Shown: piece by piece, positions 27,718 to 36,922 of the stretch
How positions within the stretch are numbered: the first letter of the stretch is position 1
Layout: every line of letters starts with the position of its first letter
Assembly: GCF_900111605.1 (NCBI RefSeq)
Contig: NZ_FOIA01000001.1
Coordinates: 62,001-126,000 of the forward strand
Source: Nitrosomonas marina
Lineage (GTDB): Bacteria > Pseudomonadota > Gammaproteobacteria > Burkholderiales > Nitrosomonadaceae
DNA length: 64,000 bases
Direction of reading: 5' to 3'
Notes under the pieces: model-generated
What the model was told of the DNA's origin: nothing
Database searches by the model: none
Seen by the model: only the letters and a program-made list of their open reading frames with translations
Translations under genes and position numbers: made by a program

Positions 27718-28059
27718 ATGAAAACAAAAACAAATACGAGTGTTCGCTGTTCAGGCTGCTTCATTGCAGTACTGCTAGGTTTTGCATTGACGATTCCGAC
27801 GCTTGCTGAAGCAGGCAGGTGGCATCGACATCATAATCACCACCATCATCATCACCATGGCCACCATCATCATGGTCATCATCATTTTTACCCAGGTGGC
27901 TATGCGCCGATTTACAACCAACCGATTTTTTCAAGGCCGGGTTATGTCTACAATTATTATCCTGCCCCTGTTTATGCCCCAGCTCCCGTCTATGCTTATC
28001 CACCCAACGTCGTGATGGATATTCATACGGGAGCAGGACATTTTTTCTTTAGATACTGA
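27718..28059 (+). CDS. Small secreted His-rich protein
   Basis: The start is ATG 27718 because GGAGG lies eight bases upstream; an earlier in-frame ATG at 27703 has no such site. The 113-residue product has a signal peptide ending at about ALA-type AEA, then a His-rich block of about 25 residues (mostly runs of His with Asn and Gly) and a Tyr/Pro-rich C-terminal part. It probably binds divalent metal in the periplasm or outside the cell. Several similar proteins occur in this window. It is monocistronic and followed by the terminator at 28153. Confidence 0.8.
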   Translation: MKTKTNTSVRCSGCFIAVLLGFALTIPTLAEAGRWHRHHNHHHHHHHGHHHHGHHHFYPGGYAPIYNQPIFSRPGYVYNYYPAPVYAPAPVYAYPPNVVMDIHTGAGHFFFRY

Positions 28060-28152
28060 CCAGACCAGAGTTCTGTACGGAATAGAATAAGCTCCGTAAG
28101 AATATTTTAGTTTTTTACTTTTAATCTCTCCTGTTGTTGCTTGAAGTCAAAA

Positions 28153-28178
28153 CGCCGTCTAAGGACGGCGTTTTTTTT
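28153..28178. terminator. Bidirectional Rho-independent terminator
   Basis: A perfect seven-base-pair stem (cgccgtc and gacggcg, loop taag) is followed by eight T residues on the plus strand and preceded by four A residues. It serves the His-rich gene (plus) and probably ubiE (minus). Confidence 0.9.
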
Positions 28179-28232
28179 ACTAAAATCAGGAAGAAGTATT
28201 ATATCGGTTACCCGGATTTCCGGTTATGAAGT

Positions 28233-28967
28233 TTAAAATTTGTACCCTCGGTGCAGGGCCACAATTCCTGCAGCCAGGTTGAAATACTCAACGCGTTCAA
28301 AGCCGGTCTCTTCCATCATCTCCTTGAGTGTTTCCTGTGATGGATGCACGCGTATCGATTCTGCAAGGTAACGATAACTATCCGAGTCGTTGGCAAACAC
28401 TTTACCCATGACAGGAAGCAATTTGAATGAGTATGTGTCATACGCTGGTCGTAAAGGTTCCCAGACTTTCGAGAACTCCAGGACAATAACGGTGCCACCC
28501 GGTTTGATGGTTCGAAGCATTTCTTTGAGCGCAATTTCTTTATGTGTCATGTTACGCAATCCAAATGCAACACTGACACAGTTAAAATAATTGTCTGGGA
28601 AGGGCAACTTTTCTGCATCGCATTGTGCTGCAGGTACAGGGTGACCTTCATCGAGAAGGCGGTCGCGCCCGATTGATAGCATGGAGTTATTAATATCGGT
28701 TAACCAGACTTCGCCTGTATCGCCAACCTGTTTTAAAAAAAGCGCACTCATATCGCCTGTGCCGCCGGCTATATCCAGAACCTTGTCGCCGGTTTTGACG
28801 CCGCTGACTTCGATAGCGAACCGTTTCCAGTAACGATGTAATCCAGCGGACATGAGATCATTCATCAGATTGTAACGTTCGGCTACAGAGTGAAAAACAT
28901 CGGCAACCTTGTCGGCTTTTTCTGTCTCGGAAACGGTATTGAAACCGAAATGCGTGGTTTTCGTCAT
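28233..28967 (-). CDS. ubiE: Demethylmenaquinone/ubiquinone C-methyltransferase UbiE
   Basis: The 244-residue product is the usual length. The SAM site is [12 protein letters not shown] at about 64-75, and the UbiE signatures '[24 protein letters not shown]' (split at NDLM) and '[18 protein letters not shown]' are present. The enzyme methylates the quinone ring at C-2 in ubiquinone synthesis, at the inner face of the membrane. It follows a DUF971 gene by 66 bases, a common betaproteobacterial pair, and ends near a bidirectional terminator. Confidence 0.97.
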   Translation of the reverse strand: MTKTTHFGFNTVSETEKADKVADVFHSVAERYNLMNDLMSAGLHRYWKRFAIEVSGVKTGDKVLDIAGGTGDMSALFLKQVGDTGEVWLTDINNSMLSIGRDRLLDEGHPVPAAQCDAEKLPFPDNYFNCVSVAFGLRNMTHKEIALKEMLRTIKPGGTVIVLEFSKVWEPLRPAYDTYSFKLLPVMGKVFANDSDSYRYLAESIRVHPSQETLKEMMEETGFERVEYFNLAAGIVALHRGYKF

Positions 28968-29033
28968 AATAGTTTAAATGAATAAGGTTAAGATCCTGAA
29001 GTTAAATACATCGATGGTAATCTTATGTACTGT

Positions 29034-29450
29034 TCAGTGATGTCGACAGGTTTGATGGTCCGTCGGACGATCAGTTTCAGAATCACGCGTTGCGTTTGCT
29101 TCTTCTAAACGTTGAAGATATTGTTGCCACATTTTATCCTGATTGAGTCCATATTTATAGAGCAGATCCCAGGAATATAAACCGGTGTTGTGTCCGTCGC
29201 TGAAAAACAGCTGAATGGCATAATGGCCGACTGGCTCAATTTTAAGTATATTGACGCCTTTTTTGCCAGTTTGCAGGATTTCCTGGCCAAAACCATGACC
29301 GCTGACTTCGGCCGACGGTGAGTGAACGCGTAAAAACTCGCAGGTGTATTGAAATTTTTTGCCATCGGAAAAGGTGATTTCCAGTATTCTGGATTGCTTG
29401 TGTAGCTTAATTTCTGTAGGAACGGGTGAATTTTTTGTTAAACCTGTCAT
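29034..29450 (-). CDS. DUF971 (GBBH-like) protein
   Basis: The 138-residue product has the DUF971 pattern: 'LEITFSDGKKFQYTCEFLRV', an HSPSAEV segment and 'YAIQLFFSDGHNTGLYSWDLLY'. The fold resembles the N-terminal domain of gamma-butyrobetaine hydroxylase. Function is unsettled; the frequent pairing with ubiE or Fe-S genes suggests a link to quinone or cluster maturation. The C-terminal tail is charged and His-containing. Confidence 0.9.
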   Translation of the reverse strand: MTGLTKNSPVPTEIKLHKQSRILEITFSDGKKFQYTCEFLRVHSPSAEVSGHGFGQEILQTGKKGVNILKIEPVGHYAIQLFFSDGHNTGLYSWDLLYKYGLNQDKMWQQYLQRLEEANATRDSETDRPTDHQTCRHH

Positions 29451-29677
29451 ATCTGATATCTGCGTAATGAGTTTTATAGATTAGGTTGTCGACATTAGTC
29501 CATAGCTGCAAAACACATCATACTTGGGTTTGCGGATTTGTAAATAACAAGCGTAAATAACAAACACGATCAAAGGCATGATCTTACAAAGTATTAACCA
29601 TTCGAAAATATTGCAACTGACACCTATTGATTTAAATACAATCCACAACTGCAGTACATTTTATAAAGGGCTTGCAT

Positions 29678-30982
29678 GTGTTTAGTTACTGGCGGCGGCT
29701 GGGAAGCGTATTGTTAATTGCGTTGATTGCGTTATTGATCGGCTTGTTCACTGAAACACTGATTGGATTGTCGGTTTTCAGCATCAGCTTGTTATGGCTG
29801 GTGGTGCATCATACAAAACATCTGGCGGCGCTGGAACAATGGTTGCTTATATCAGATCATACGCCGTCCAGCATTCCAGCCGGTTCAGGGATCTGGGATA
29901 ATATATTTGCGCTGTTGGCGCGGTATGTGCGTACGCAAAACCAAAGCCGGCAATTAATTAATCTCGAGTTGAAACAGTTGCAGAGCGTAACTGCTGCAAT
30001 GCCGGATGGTATTGTCATTCTGGACGAGCGAGATCATATTGAATGGTGTGATCCGGTTGCCGAAAAACATCTGGGTATTAATCTGGAGTTGGATATTGGG
30101 CATCAGATTACCAATATGGTCCGTCAACGGTCGTTTGTTGAATATCTGGCCGCCAGAAAGTACAACAAACCACTGGTTCTGAAACAAATGCGTCATCACC
30201 GTTTGACATTGTTAATGCAACTCGTGCCGTATGGAAACAAGCAGAAGCTGCTGATCAGTCGTGATATTACGAGCTATGAAAGAATCGAGGCCATGCGGCG
30301 TGATTTTATTGCCAATGTGTCACATGAATTGCGCACACCGCTCACGGTAATCATAGGTTATCTGGAGATGTTGACTGCTGATCCGGAAATGGACATGGAA
30401 ATGCAAAATCAGGCTTTGAGTGCAATGACCGAGCAGACATTGCGTATGCAACATCTTGTTGAAGATCTGTTAACGCTTTCACGACTGGAAGACAGCCTAA
30501 ACAAATTAACCGAGAGTACCGTGGATATCGTGCCCATGCTTTACGAGCTGCGCCGTGAAGCCGAGTCATTAAGCAGCGGCAGGCATACTGTCAAAATAAG
30601 CGTTGACAGTGAAGATCAAATTCTGGCCAGTCGTGAAGAACTGCGCAGCGCATTCAGTAATTTAATCAGTAACGCAATTCGATATACACCCGAGGGCGGT
30701 GAAATAGGAATACGCTGGACTGTCAGCAACGGTAAAGGCTTGTTTACAGTATGGGATACCGGTGTGGGAATTGAACCTGAACATATTCCACGATTGACCG
30801 AGCGTTTTTACCGCGTTGACAGCAGCCGGTCAAGAGAGACAGGTGGTACCGGTCTCGGGCTTGCAATCGTCAAACATATTCTGAATCGACATCAGGCGCG
30901 GCTCAAAATTAAAAGCGAAGTCGGTAAAGGCAGTGAATTCAGTATCGAATTTCCGGAAAAAAGAGTGGTTACAAAGTCATGA
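29678..30982 (+). CDS. phoR: Phosphate-type sensor histidine kinase PhoR
   Basis: I chose GTG 29678 because AAAGGG lies seven bases upstream; a TTG at 29672 is too close to that site. The product of 434 residues has two N-terminal transmembrane helices (about 10-45) and no periplasmic sensor domain. A PAS-like region follows at about 105-200 ('LQSVTAAMPDGIVILDERD'). The dimerisation domain contains the phospho-acceptor His in NVSHELRTPL at about residue 215, and the ATPase domain has 'NLISNAIRYTPEGG' and 'GGTGLGLAIVKHIL'. This is the PhoR layout. The partner regulator phoB is not adjacent, so it is encoded elsewhere or before a rearrangement. Confidence 0.9.
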   Translation: MFSYWRRLGSVLLIALIALLIGLFTETLIGLSVFSISLLWLVVHHTKHLAALEQWLLISDHTPSSIPAGSGIWDNIFALLARYVRTQNQSRQLINLELKQLQSVTAAMPDGIVILDERDHIEWCDPVAEKHLGINLELDIGHQITNMVRQRSFVEYLAARKYNKPLVLKQMRHHRLTLLMQLVPYGNKQKLLISRDITSYERIEAMRRDFIANVSHELRTPLTVIIGYLEMLTADPEMDMEMQNQALSAMTEQTLRMQHLVEDLLTLSRLEDSLNKLTESTVDIVPMLYELRREAESLSSGRHTVKISVDSEDQILASREELRSAFSNLISNAIRYTPEGGEIGIRWTVSNGKGLFTVWDTGVGIEPEHIPRLTERFYRVDSSRSRETGGTGLGLAIVKHILNRHQARLKIKSEVGKGSEFSIEFPEKRVVTKS

Positions 30983-31296
30983 CACCAGGGTGCATAAGAT
31001 TCAAAAGCCATTAAGCGAGGTTGTAATATTCAGGGTAGTGTTTGCTCCTGCCCTGGAATAGCAGGTACTGAGCAGATCTGAAATGTACTTGCCGTCTGGT
31101 TGTTCGGCTGGGAACAAGCGTGTTGTGCGGCATAGTATCAGCTCGCCATTGATCGGCAATAGTCTGAAATGCGCAACCACACACTTTGTGATCAAGTAAA
31201 ATTTGGGCTCTATGTTATCCGTGCCGGAATAACAAGAAAATATTGTATTAGTGATTCGTTAAGATAAACAGATTGTGTCAAAGGGAAAAACCAACA
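30983..31296. other. Gap between phoR and cti
   Basis: No supported gene is seen. A 64-codon minus-strand frame at 31001-31195 has no ribosome-binding site or recognisable content. The cti leader includes AGGGA at 31282-31286. Confidence 0.5.
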
Positions 31297-33654
31297 TTGA
31301 AAAACATTATCTTGCTTGTTATTTGTTTTTTACTGCCGGCATGCAGTGTTGATCAGCCAGCTGGTTCCGCTTCGCTACCGAATCGGTATGTTTCACCTGA
31401 ATCGGAACAGGGGCGGTTGTACCGGGATCGTATTCAGCCAGTACTGGAAAAGCGCTGTGTGGTTTGTCATGGCTGCTACGATGCGCCTTGTCAGGTTAAT
31501 CTGGCATCAGCGCAAGGCATCGATCGTGGTGCAAATAAGCAGATAATTTATAACGGTACTCGATTAACTGCCGATCCTTTAACGCGTTTGTTTGAAGACG
31601 CACATACTTTACAGGAATGGCGGGAAAAAGAATTTTATCCGGTGTTAAACGAGGATCCGGGGGGAGACCACTTGCAGGACAGCCTGCTTTATCAGATGCT
31701 GATGCTAAAAAAGTACAATCCCCTCAACGAAGTTGTCAAACACAATGAACGCCTGCCTGCAGAATTGTTTAACTTCTCGATCGATCCGGAAAATATCTGC
31801 CCAAATATGGATCAATTTGAAGATTTCGCCCAGTCCCGTCCATACTGGGGCATGCCTTATGGCTTGCCACCGATTGAACCCGCAGAGTTGAAAATACTGG
31901 AAAATTGGTTACAGATTGGTGCGCCTCTGACAGCGTTGCCGGAACTGGATGCCGTCTATCAGGACCAGATTCATATCTGGGAAGCCTTTTTGAACGGAGT
32001 AACCGCTAAACAGCGTCTGGTAGCGCGTTATATTTATGAACACCTGTTTTTGGGGCACCTGTATTTTGAAGATCTGGAACTCAACAACAGCAATATCCGG
32101 GCTTATTTCAGAATCGTGCGCTCACGGACGCCGCCGGGTGAGCCTGTCAGTATTGTCAGTACGCGCAGGCCATACGATGACCCGGAAATCGGGACAGTTT
32201 ACTACCGTTTGCAAAGAGTCGAAAGCAGTGTTGTCGCAAAAAACCATCTACCGTATGCTTTAAGCAATAGGCGTTTGCAGCGCTTCGAGACGCTGTTTTT
32301 TGATACGCCATACAGCGTAAAGGAACTGCCTGGCTATGATCCCGAGCTGGCTTCGAATCCATTCAAAACGTTTACCGAAATTCCAGCCAATATTCGTTAC
32401 CGCTTTATGCTGGAGCACGCCAAATTTACTATAAACGGGTTTATCAAGGGGGCCGTCTGTCGTGGACAGGTTGCCCTAAATGTAATCAATGATCATTTCT
32501 GGGTGTTTTTTGTCAACCCCGATCAGGAAGCGCTGACCGGTATCGATCGGTTTTTAACAAAACACAGCGAACAGTTAAAAATTCCTCCTGAGCGGGAGAG
32601 TAATGCCGGTATTATCAGTCACTGGACCGAATATTCAGATTTGCAGGCAACCTACCTGAAAGAAAAAAGCGAGAGACTCAATGAGCTTCTAAAAGAACGT
32701 GATGAAAGATTCGACCTCGATTGGGTCTGGGATGGCGATGGACAGAACTGGAATGCCGCGTTGACCGTTTTTAGACACTTTGACAGTGCCACTGTGGTCG
32801 AGGGTCTGGTAGGGCGGCCACCCAAAACGGCATGGTTGATCGATTACCCTATTCTGGAACGTATTCATTATCTGCTGGTCGCAGGTTTCGACGTTTACGG
32901 TAATGTCGGCCACCAGCTGTCGACGCGTCTCTATATGGATTTTTTACGAATGGAAAGTGAATTCAATTTTCTGGCCCTGTTGCCGGGGGATACACGTACC
33001 GCATTGCGTGAGCACTGGTATCGGGGTGCCAAGGACAGGGTGAAACAATATGTGTATGGGCATGCGCAGTTACGTACTGAACCGGAAATTACATACCCGG
33101 ACGGAAATCAAGCCAAGGCGTATTTATATGATCAGCTGCAGCAAAAGTTATCTGGTATCCTGTCCAATCGATATGATCTTGAAAACGAAACGGTGCCGGA
33201 ACGACACAGACAGATTTTAAAAAAACTGCATGAGTTCAGGGGAGGAGCGGCAAGTATACTGCCGGAGATGGGATTGTTAATGGTGGCTGATCACGATCGC
33301 CAGAATCTGGTTTATACAATTTTGCGTAACAGTGCGCACACACATATCACCAGTCTCTTGTTTGAACAGAACAACCGTGTGCCGGAAGAAGATTATGTTA
33401 CTGTGTTACCCGGTTTCGTTGGTGCTTATCCGGATGCATTATGGCAGGTTGAATCCGGAACACTTGAAGATTTTGTAACCCATGTGAGCCAATTGGAAAA
33501 TGAAGAGGACTACCATCATTTGATGAGTATGTATGGTATTCGACGATCGCATGAGCATTTCTGGCAATTCAGTGATCATTTGCATAAAATATTTCAATTG
33601 ACAGACCCTGTTGAATATGGGGCACTGGATTATAATCGCATTGAGAACCGCTAA
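31297..33654 (+). CDS. cti: Fatty acid cis/trans isomerase Cti
   Basis: The start was placed at TTG 31297, giving a lipoprotein-like signal peptide (lipobox LPAC) directly from the N-terminus, with AGGGA about ten bases upstream; a TTG at 31273 is the alternative. The product of 785 residues is close to known Cti length. The haem c motif CVVCHGC lies near residue 55. Cti converts cis to trans unsaturated acyl chains of membrane phospholipids in the periplasm, lowering membrane fluidity under solvent or heat stress. Conserved segments such as 'PNMDQFEDFAQSRPYWGMPY' are split by single substitutions but clear. The gene stands alone. Confidence 0.93.
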   Translation: MKNIILLVICFLLPACSVDQPAGSASLPNRYVSPESEQGRLYRDRIQPVLEKRCVVCHGCYDAPCQVNLASAQGIDRGANKQIIYNGTRLTADPLTRLFEDAHTLQEWREKEFYPVLNEDPGGDHLQDSLLYQMLMLKKYNPLNEVVKHNERLPAELFNFSIDPENICPNMDQFEDFAQSRPYWGMPYGLPPIEPAELKILENWLQIGAPLTALPELDAVYQDQIHIWEAFLNGVTAKQRLVARYIYEHLFLGHLYFEDLELNNSNIRAYFRIVRSRTPPGEPVSIVSTRRPYDDPEIGTVYYRLQRVESSVVAKNHLPYALSNRRLQRFETLFFDTPYSVKELPGYDPELASNPFKTFTEIPANIRYRFMLEHAKFTINGFIKGAVCRGQVALNVINDHFWVFFVNPDQEALTGIDRFLTKHSEQLKIPPERESNAGIISHWTEYSDLQATYLKEKSERLNELLKERDERFDLDWVWDGDGQNWNAALTVFRHFDSATVVEGLVGRPPKTAWLIDYPILERIHYLLVAGFDVYGNVGHQLSTRLYMDFLRMESEFNFLALLPGDTRTALREHWYRGAKDRVKQYVYGHAQLRTEPEITYPDGNQAKAYLYDQLQQKLSGILSNRYDLENETVPERHRQILKKLHEFRGGAASILPEMGLLMVADHDRQNLVYTILRNSAHTHITSLLFEQNNRVPEEDYVTVLPGFVGAYPDALWQVESGTLEDFVTHVSQLENEEDYHHLMSMYGIRRSHEHFWQFSDHLHKIFQLTDPVEYGALDYNRIENR

Positions 33655-33970
33655 ATATAAGTAACAATCGGCAGAGATGCACGCAATCAAAATTTGAAAT
33701 AATTGTATGTTGACAGAAACAGCTTGAACAATTCAGCTTCTGTGCTTCTGAATATGCCTGATATCCAGGCGAATTCCGCAGAGCCATTGACTCGGGCGCT
33801 TTGCGATTGTGGCCTGAACCTGTTTTGCAAGCTTCAACGTCAGGATGTTGCCAAAGCTGTTTCAAACCTCTGTCGGTCACAGCAATCCTGTTGGCATGAT
33901 ATCAAGTCGTTTGGCCTGAAGTTTAGCTGCAGAGTGCTGTCTCATTTCAATCATAATCAATGCGCCGGGA
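33655..33970. other. Gap between cti and CDF transporter gene
   Basis: Short frames exist on both strands but none has a ribosome-binding site or recognisable motif. No terminator hairpin with a T-tract was found. Confidence 0.5.
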
Positions 33971-35125
33971 ATGAACTCTAATTCAACCATACCATCGCGG
34001 CAGAGACGCTACCGCGATATTCGTAAAGTAACGCTGATCGGCTCCGTCATCGATTTTTTGCTGGGTGTTGTTAAAGTGATATTCGGCTGGCTGGCAAATT
34101 CACAAGCGTTGATTGCGGATGGGATTCATTCCTTTTCCGATGTGTTTACAGACTTTTTTGTACTGTATGCCGCCAAGCATGCGCACAAGGCGGCGGACGA
34201 AAAACACCCTTACGGCCATGGACGTATCGAGACACTTGCAACGGTCGCGCTTGGTATCGTATTGATAGCGGTTGCCTGCGGTGTCGCCTATGATTCCATT
34301 CACCGTCTTAGTGAATCAGAAAACTTGCCGGTACCCGGTGGTCTGGCACTGGCCGTGGCCATCCTGTCAATCATCTCCAAAGAATGGATCTATCGATATA
34401 CGGTTGCTGCTGCGCGGCGACTGCGTTCTGATATGCTGATGGCAAATGCATGGCATAGCCGTTCGGACGCGATTTCGTCAATTGTTGTCATGCTGGGAAT
34501 TGCGGGTGCCATGTATGGACAGCCATATCTGGATGCGGTTGCTGCTGTGGTTGTAGCCGTGATGATAGCCAAAATCGGCTTTGATCTCGTGCGTTCCAGT
34601 TCACTGGAATTGATAGATACGGCGCTGGATCGAGAGGAGGTCAATGCAATTCGCAAGCATATATTTGATGTAAAAGGGGTGCGTTCGATGCATATGTTAC
34701 GTTCACGAAAAAGTGCCGGCAATGCGATCATTGATGTACACATTCAGGTTGATCCCTTGCTGAGCGTATCGGAAGGACACCAAATCGGCGATACTGTCCG
34801 CAGGCGCCTGCTTGATGCAATAGATGTCGTGTCGGATGTAACCGTGCATATCGACCCGGAAGATGACGAATCCGGTTCGCCATGTGATAATCTGCCAAAC
34901 CGGGAACAAGTCATTGAGGCGTTGAAACAATGCTGGCCGCACCTGCCTGTTTCGGCAATAGAAGGAGTGGTGCTGCATTATCTGTCCGGTGAGATCAAAA
35001 TTGAACTGGACCTGCCGCTCTCGATTGTACATGATACACAGGAGGCCCGTGAACTGGTCTCTCAGCTGAGAAACGCCTGCGCGTTGTCGTATGCCAGTGA
35101 TATCCAGGTCCGGTTCAAAGTCTAA
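33971..35125 (+). CDS. Cation diffusion facilitator metal transporter
   Basis: The 384-residue product has the CDF six-helix core at about 20-215. The metal site in helix 2 is DGIHSFSDVFTD, and a matching HSRSDAISS motif lies in helix 5. The cytoplasmic dimerisation domain follows at about 220-295. An additional segment of about 85 residues at the C-terminus repeats the ferredoxin-like pattern ('AIEGVVLHYLSGEIKIELDL'), so the protein seems to carry two such domains. It exports divalent metal (Zn, Fe, Mn, Co or Ni) in exchange for protons. The closest type is FieF/MamM-like; exact metal cannot be read. Confidence 0.92.
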   Translation: MNSNSTIPSRQRRYRDIRKVTLIGSVIDFLLGVVKVIFGWLANSQALIADGIHSFSDVFTDFFVLYAAKHAHKAADEKHPYGHGRIETLATVALGIVLIAVACGVAYDSIHRLSESENLPVPGGLALAVAILSIISKEWIYRYTVAAARRLRSDMLMANAWHSRSDAISSIVVMLGIAGAMYGQPYLDAVAAVVVAVMIAKIGFDLVRSSSLELIDTALDREEVNAIRKHIFDVKGVRSMHMLRSRKSAGNAIIDVHIQVDPLLSVSEGHQIGDTVRRRLLDAIDVVSDVTVHIDPEDDESGSPCDNLPNREQVIEALKQCWPHLPVSAIEGVVLHYLSGEIKIELDLPLSIVHDTQEARELVSQLRNACALSYASDIQVRFKV

Positions 35126-35146
35126 ACAGGCGTAATCCAGTCCGCC

Positions 35147-35668
35147 TTAATCGTCATGCTTTCTTCCATGCCTCCGGTCATGCCTGCGATGCTTGTCGTT
35201 TTTGTCGTGTCTGTCAAAATCGTAATGACGGTCATTATCTTTGTGACGGTGCTTGTCACGGTAATCATCAGCATGCTTGTTTCCATATCGGTGTTGAAGC
35301 GTATTGTGTCGATGATATTGAGGAACATAAATATTGTTGTACCATCGTTCACGAACAAAGAAGACAGGCCGGTTGCAGGCGTTATATTGATAGCAATAGC
35401 GGTGCCACAGTCTGACGTGGCCGGGCGGTACATGCAAATAAATGGGTTGTTGGACAATATGTACGGATGGTCTGTGAATAATAACCGGCTCAGTGTAAAT
35501 TAGTTCAGGTGCTGGAAAAAATTCACCTAGATGTATCTCTCCGTAAAAACCAAGCTGACCGATTCTGAGCGAAATGCCCAAATCGGCTGTAACTGGCCGT
35601 ACCGGGCTCATGGCGACCATCGCCGCCAAAAGGATGCAGCGTATCGTCGTGCGGTTGATCAAATGCAT
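35147..35668 (-). CDS. Secreted His/Asp/Arg-rich protein
   Basis: The 173-residue product has a signal peptide (about 1-28). A conserved central part has 'YLHVPPGHVRLWHRYCYQYN' (split at the C) with a second cysteine at NACNRPVFFVRERWYNNIYVP. The C-terminal 55 residues are a repeating mix of His, Asp, Arg and Lys with many metal-binding possibilities. I know this central motif from uncharacterised exported betaproteobacterial proteins. The stop lies 21 bases from the convergent CDF gene, which fits a role in metal binding, though only by proximity and composition. Confidence 0.8.
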   Translation of the reverse strand: MHLINRTTIRCILLAAMVAMSPVRPVTADLGISLRIGQLGFYGEIHLGEFFPAPELIYTEPVIIHRPSVHIVQQPIYLHVPPGHVRLWHRYCYQYNACNRPVFFVRERWYNNIYVPQYHRHNTLQHRYGNKHADDYRDKHRHKDNDRHYDFDRHDKNDKHRRHDRRHGRKHDD

Positions 35669-35681
35669 GGAATTGTTCCTG

Positions 35682-36569
35682 TCAGTGTTGTTGCAGTTTC
35701 TGATAATACATCAGTCGCCTGTCACTGATCTTACCATTCTCTGCTGCAATAATGAGCGCGCATCCTGGTTCATTGAGGTGCCGGCAATTATGAAATCTGC
35801 AATGTCCGATATAAGGGCGGAATTCGATAAAACACCACGCAATGTCTTCATTACTGACATGATGCAGCCCGAATGCCTGAATACCTGGTGAATCAATGAT
35901 AGCGCTGTCCGCGTCAAGATGATAAAGGCGCGAATGGGTCGTAGTGTGACAACCAGAATCCAGTGCCGTTGAAATATCCGCTGTGGCACGTTGTGCACCG
36001 GGAACCAGCGCATTGAGCAGTGTCGATTTGCCCATTCCGGATTGACCGGCCAGTACGCTCAAGTGATTTTTAAGATAAGGCTTTAGTGGTGAAATATTTT
36101 GTATTGCGCTGACCCTGATCAGCGGATAGCCTATAGCTTCGTACAGCGACAGGGTTTCTGTGGCATTTTGTGTTGGTTCGGTCAGATCGGTCTTGTTCAA
36201 TACGAGGATGGAGCGAATTTTCTGGCTTTCGGCAGCGATGAGACAGCGATTTACGAGTTCTTCACTGTAACTGGGTACTGCGGCAACGACTATAATGATT
36301 TGCGATACATTGGCTGCAATGATTTTTTCCTTGAAAGCATCGCTGCGATACAAAAGTGTTTTGCGAGGATGTAAGGCCTCGATAACACCCTGGTCAGTTC
36401 CGGTCGCCCTGATTGTTACCTTGTCGCCGCAAGCAACGCCTCCTTTCTTGCCACGCATTACACACGATAGCAGCTCTCCCTCGGCTGTTTCTACCGAGTA
36501 GTGCCTGCCAAAAACGGCGATAACCAGACCTGTCTGATGTGAGCTGCCGTGCGGTTGAAACGCGTTCAA
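35682..36569 (-). CDS. rsgA: Ribosome small subunit GTPase RsgA
   Basis: The 295-residue product is a circularly permuted GTPase. It has an N-terminal OB domain (to about 75), then G4 'VLNKTDL', G1 'GQSGMGKSTLLNAL' and G3 'DSPGIQAFGL', and a C-terminal zinc finger with Cys and His in 'CRFHNCRHLNEPGC'. It helps late 30S maturation. The start is TTG at 36569, overlapping the TGA of the upstream dehydratase gene; no better start was found. Translational coupling with that gene is likely. Confidence 0.95.
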   Translation of the reverse strand: MNAFQPHGSSHQTGLVIAVFGRHYSVETAEGELLSCVMRGKKGGVACGDKVTIRATGTDQGVIEALHPRKTLLYRSDAFKEKIIAANVSQIIIVVAAVPSYSEELVNRCLIAAESQKIRSILVLNKTDLTEPTQNATETLSLYEAIGYPLIRVSAIQNISPLKPYLKNHLSVLAGQSGMGKSTLLNALVPGAQRATADISTALDSGCHTTTHSRLYHLDADSAIIDSPGIQAFGLHHVSNEDIAWCFIEFRPYIGHCRFHNCRHLNEPGCALIIAAENGKISDRRLMYYQKLQQH

Positions 36570-36895
36570 ATGCTGAACAGCTTGTCTATTTTGGCGGCGC
36601 AGATGAAGTCATTTTCAGACAGGCCGCCAATGGCATGTGTGGTATATGTGACTTCACACCGGTTATAGCTGACGGTCATGTCAGGATGATGATCCTCCCG
36701 ATGTGAGACCCATGCTACGGCATTGACGAAAGCCATGGTTTGATAATAGTTCTTGAAAGAATAGGTTTTGGTAATTTGCTTTTCCTGTAAATGCCATTCG
36801 TCGAGTTGCTGTAGTAATTTCGCCGCAGCTTCGGCGTTTAGCGGTGCGACGCCGCCTTCACAGGGTTTGCATTGCTTGGTTGTAAGATCATTCAT
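36566..36895 (-). CDS. 4a-hydroxytetrahydrobiopterin dehydratase (PCD/PhhB family)
   Basis: The 109-residue product has the PCD signature: 'YQTMAFVNAVAWVSHREDHH' with the catalytic His pair, then P-D and a Tyr-rich strand 'VSYNRCEVTYTTHAIGGLSENDF'. It dehydrates the 4a-carbinolamine formed when a pterin is used by aromatic amino-acid hydroxylase. No hydroxylase gene is nearby, so a moonlighting or general pterin role is possible. It overlaps rsgA by four bases. Confidence 0.93.
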   Translation of the reverse strand: MNDLTTKQCKPCEGGVAPLNAEAAAKLLQQLDEWHLQEKQITKTYSFKNYYQTMAFVNAVAWVSHREDHHPDMTVSYNRCEVTYTTHAIGGLSENDFICAAKIDKLFSI

Positions 36896-36922
36896 ACATT
36901 CAATTTTGCGTAGATTTAAGAT

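Noticed and set aside
33703..33981. 92-codon plus frame before the CDF gene
   Set aside because: TTG start, runs into the CDF coding start, no motif.
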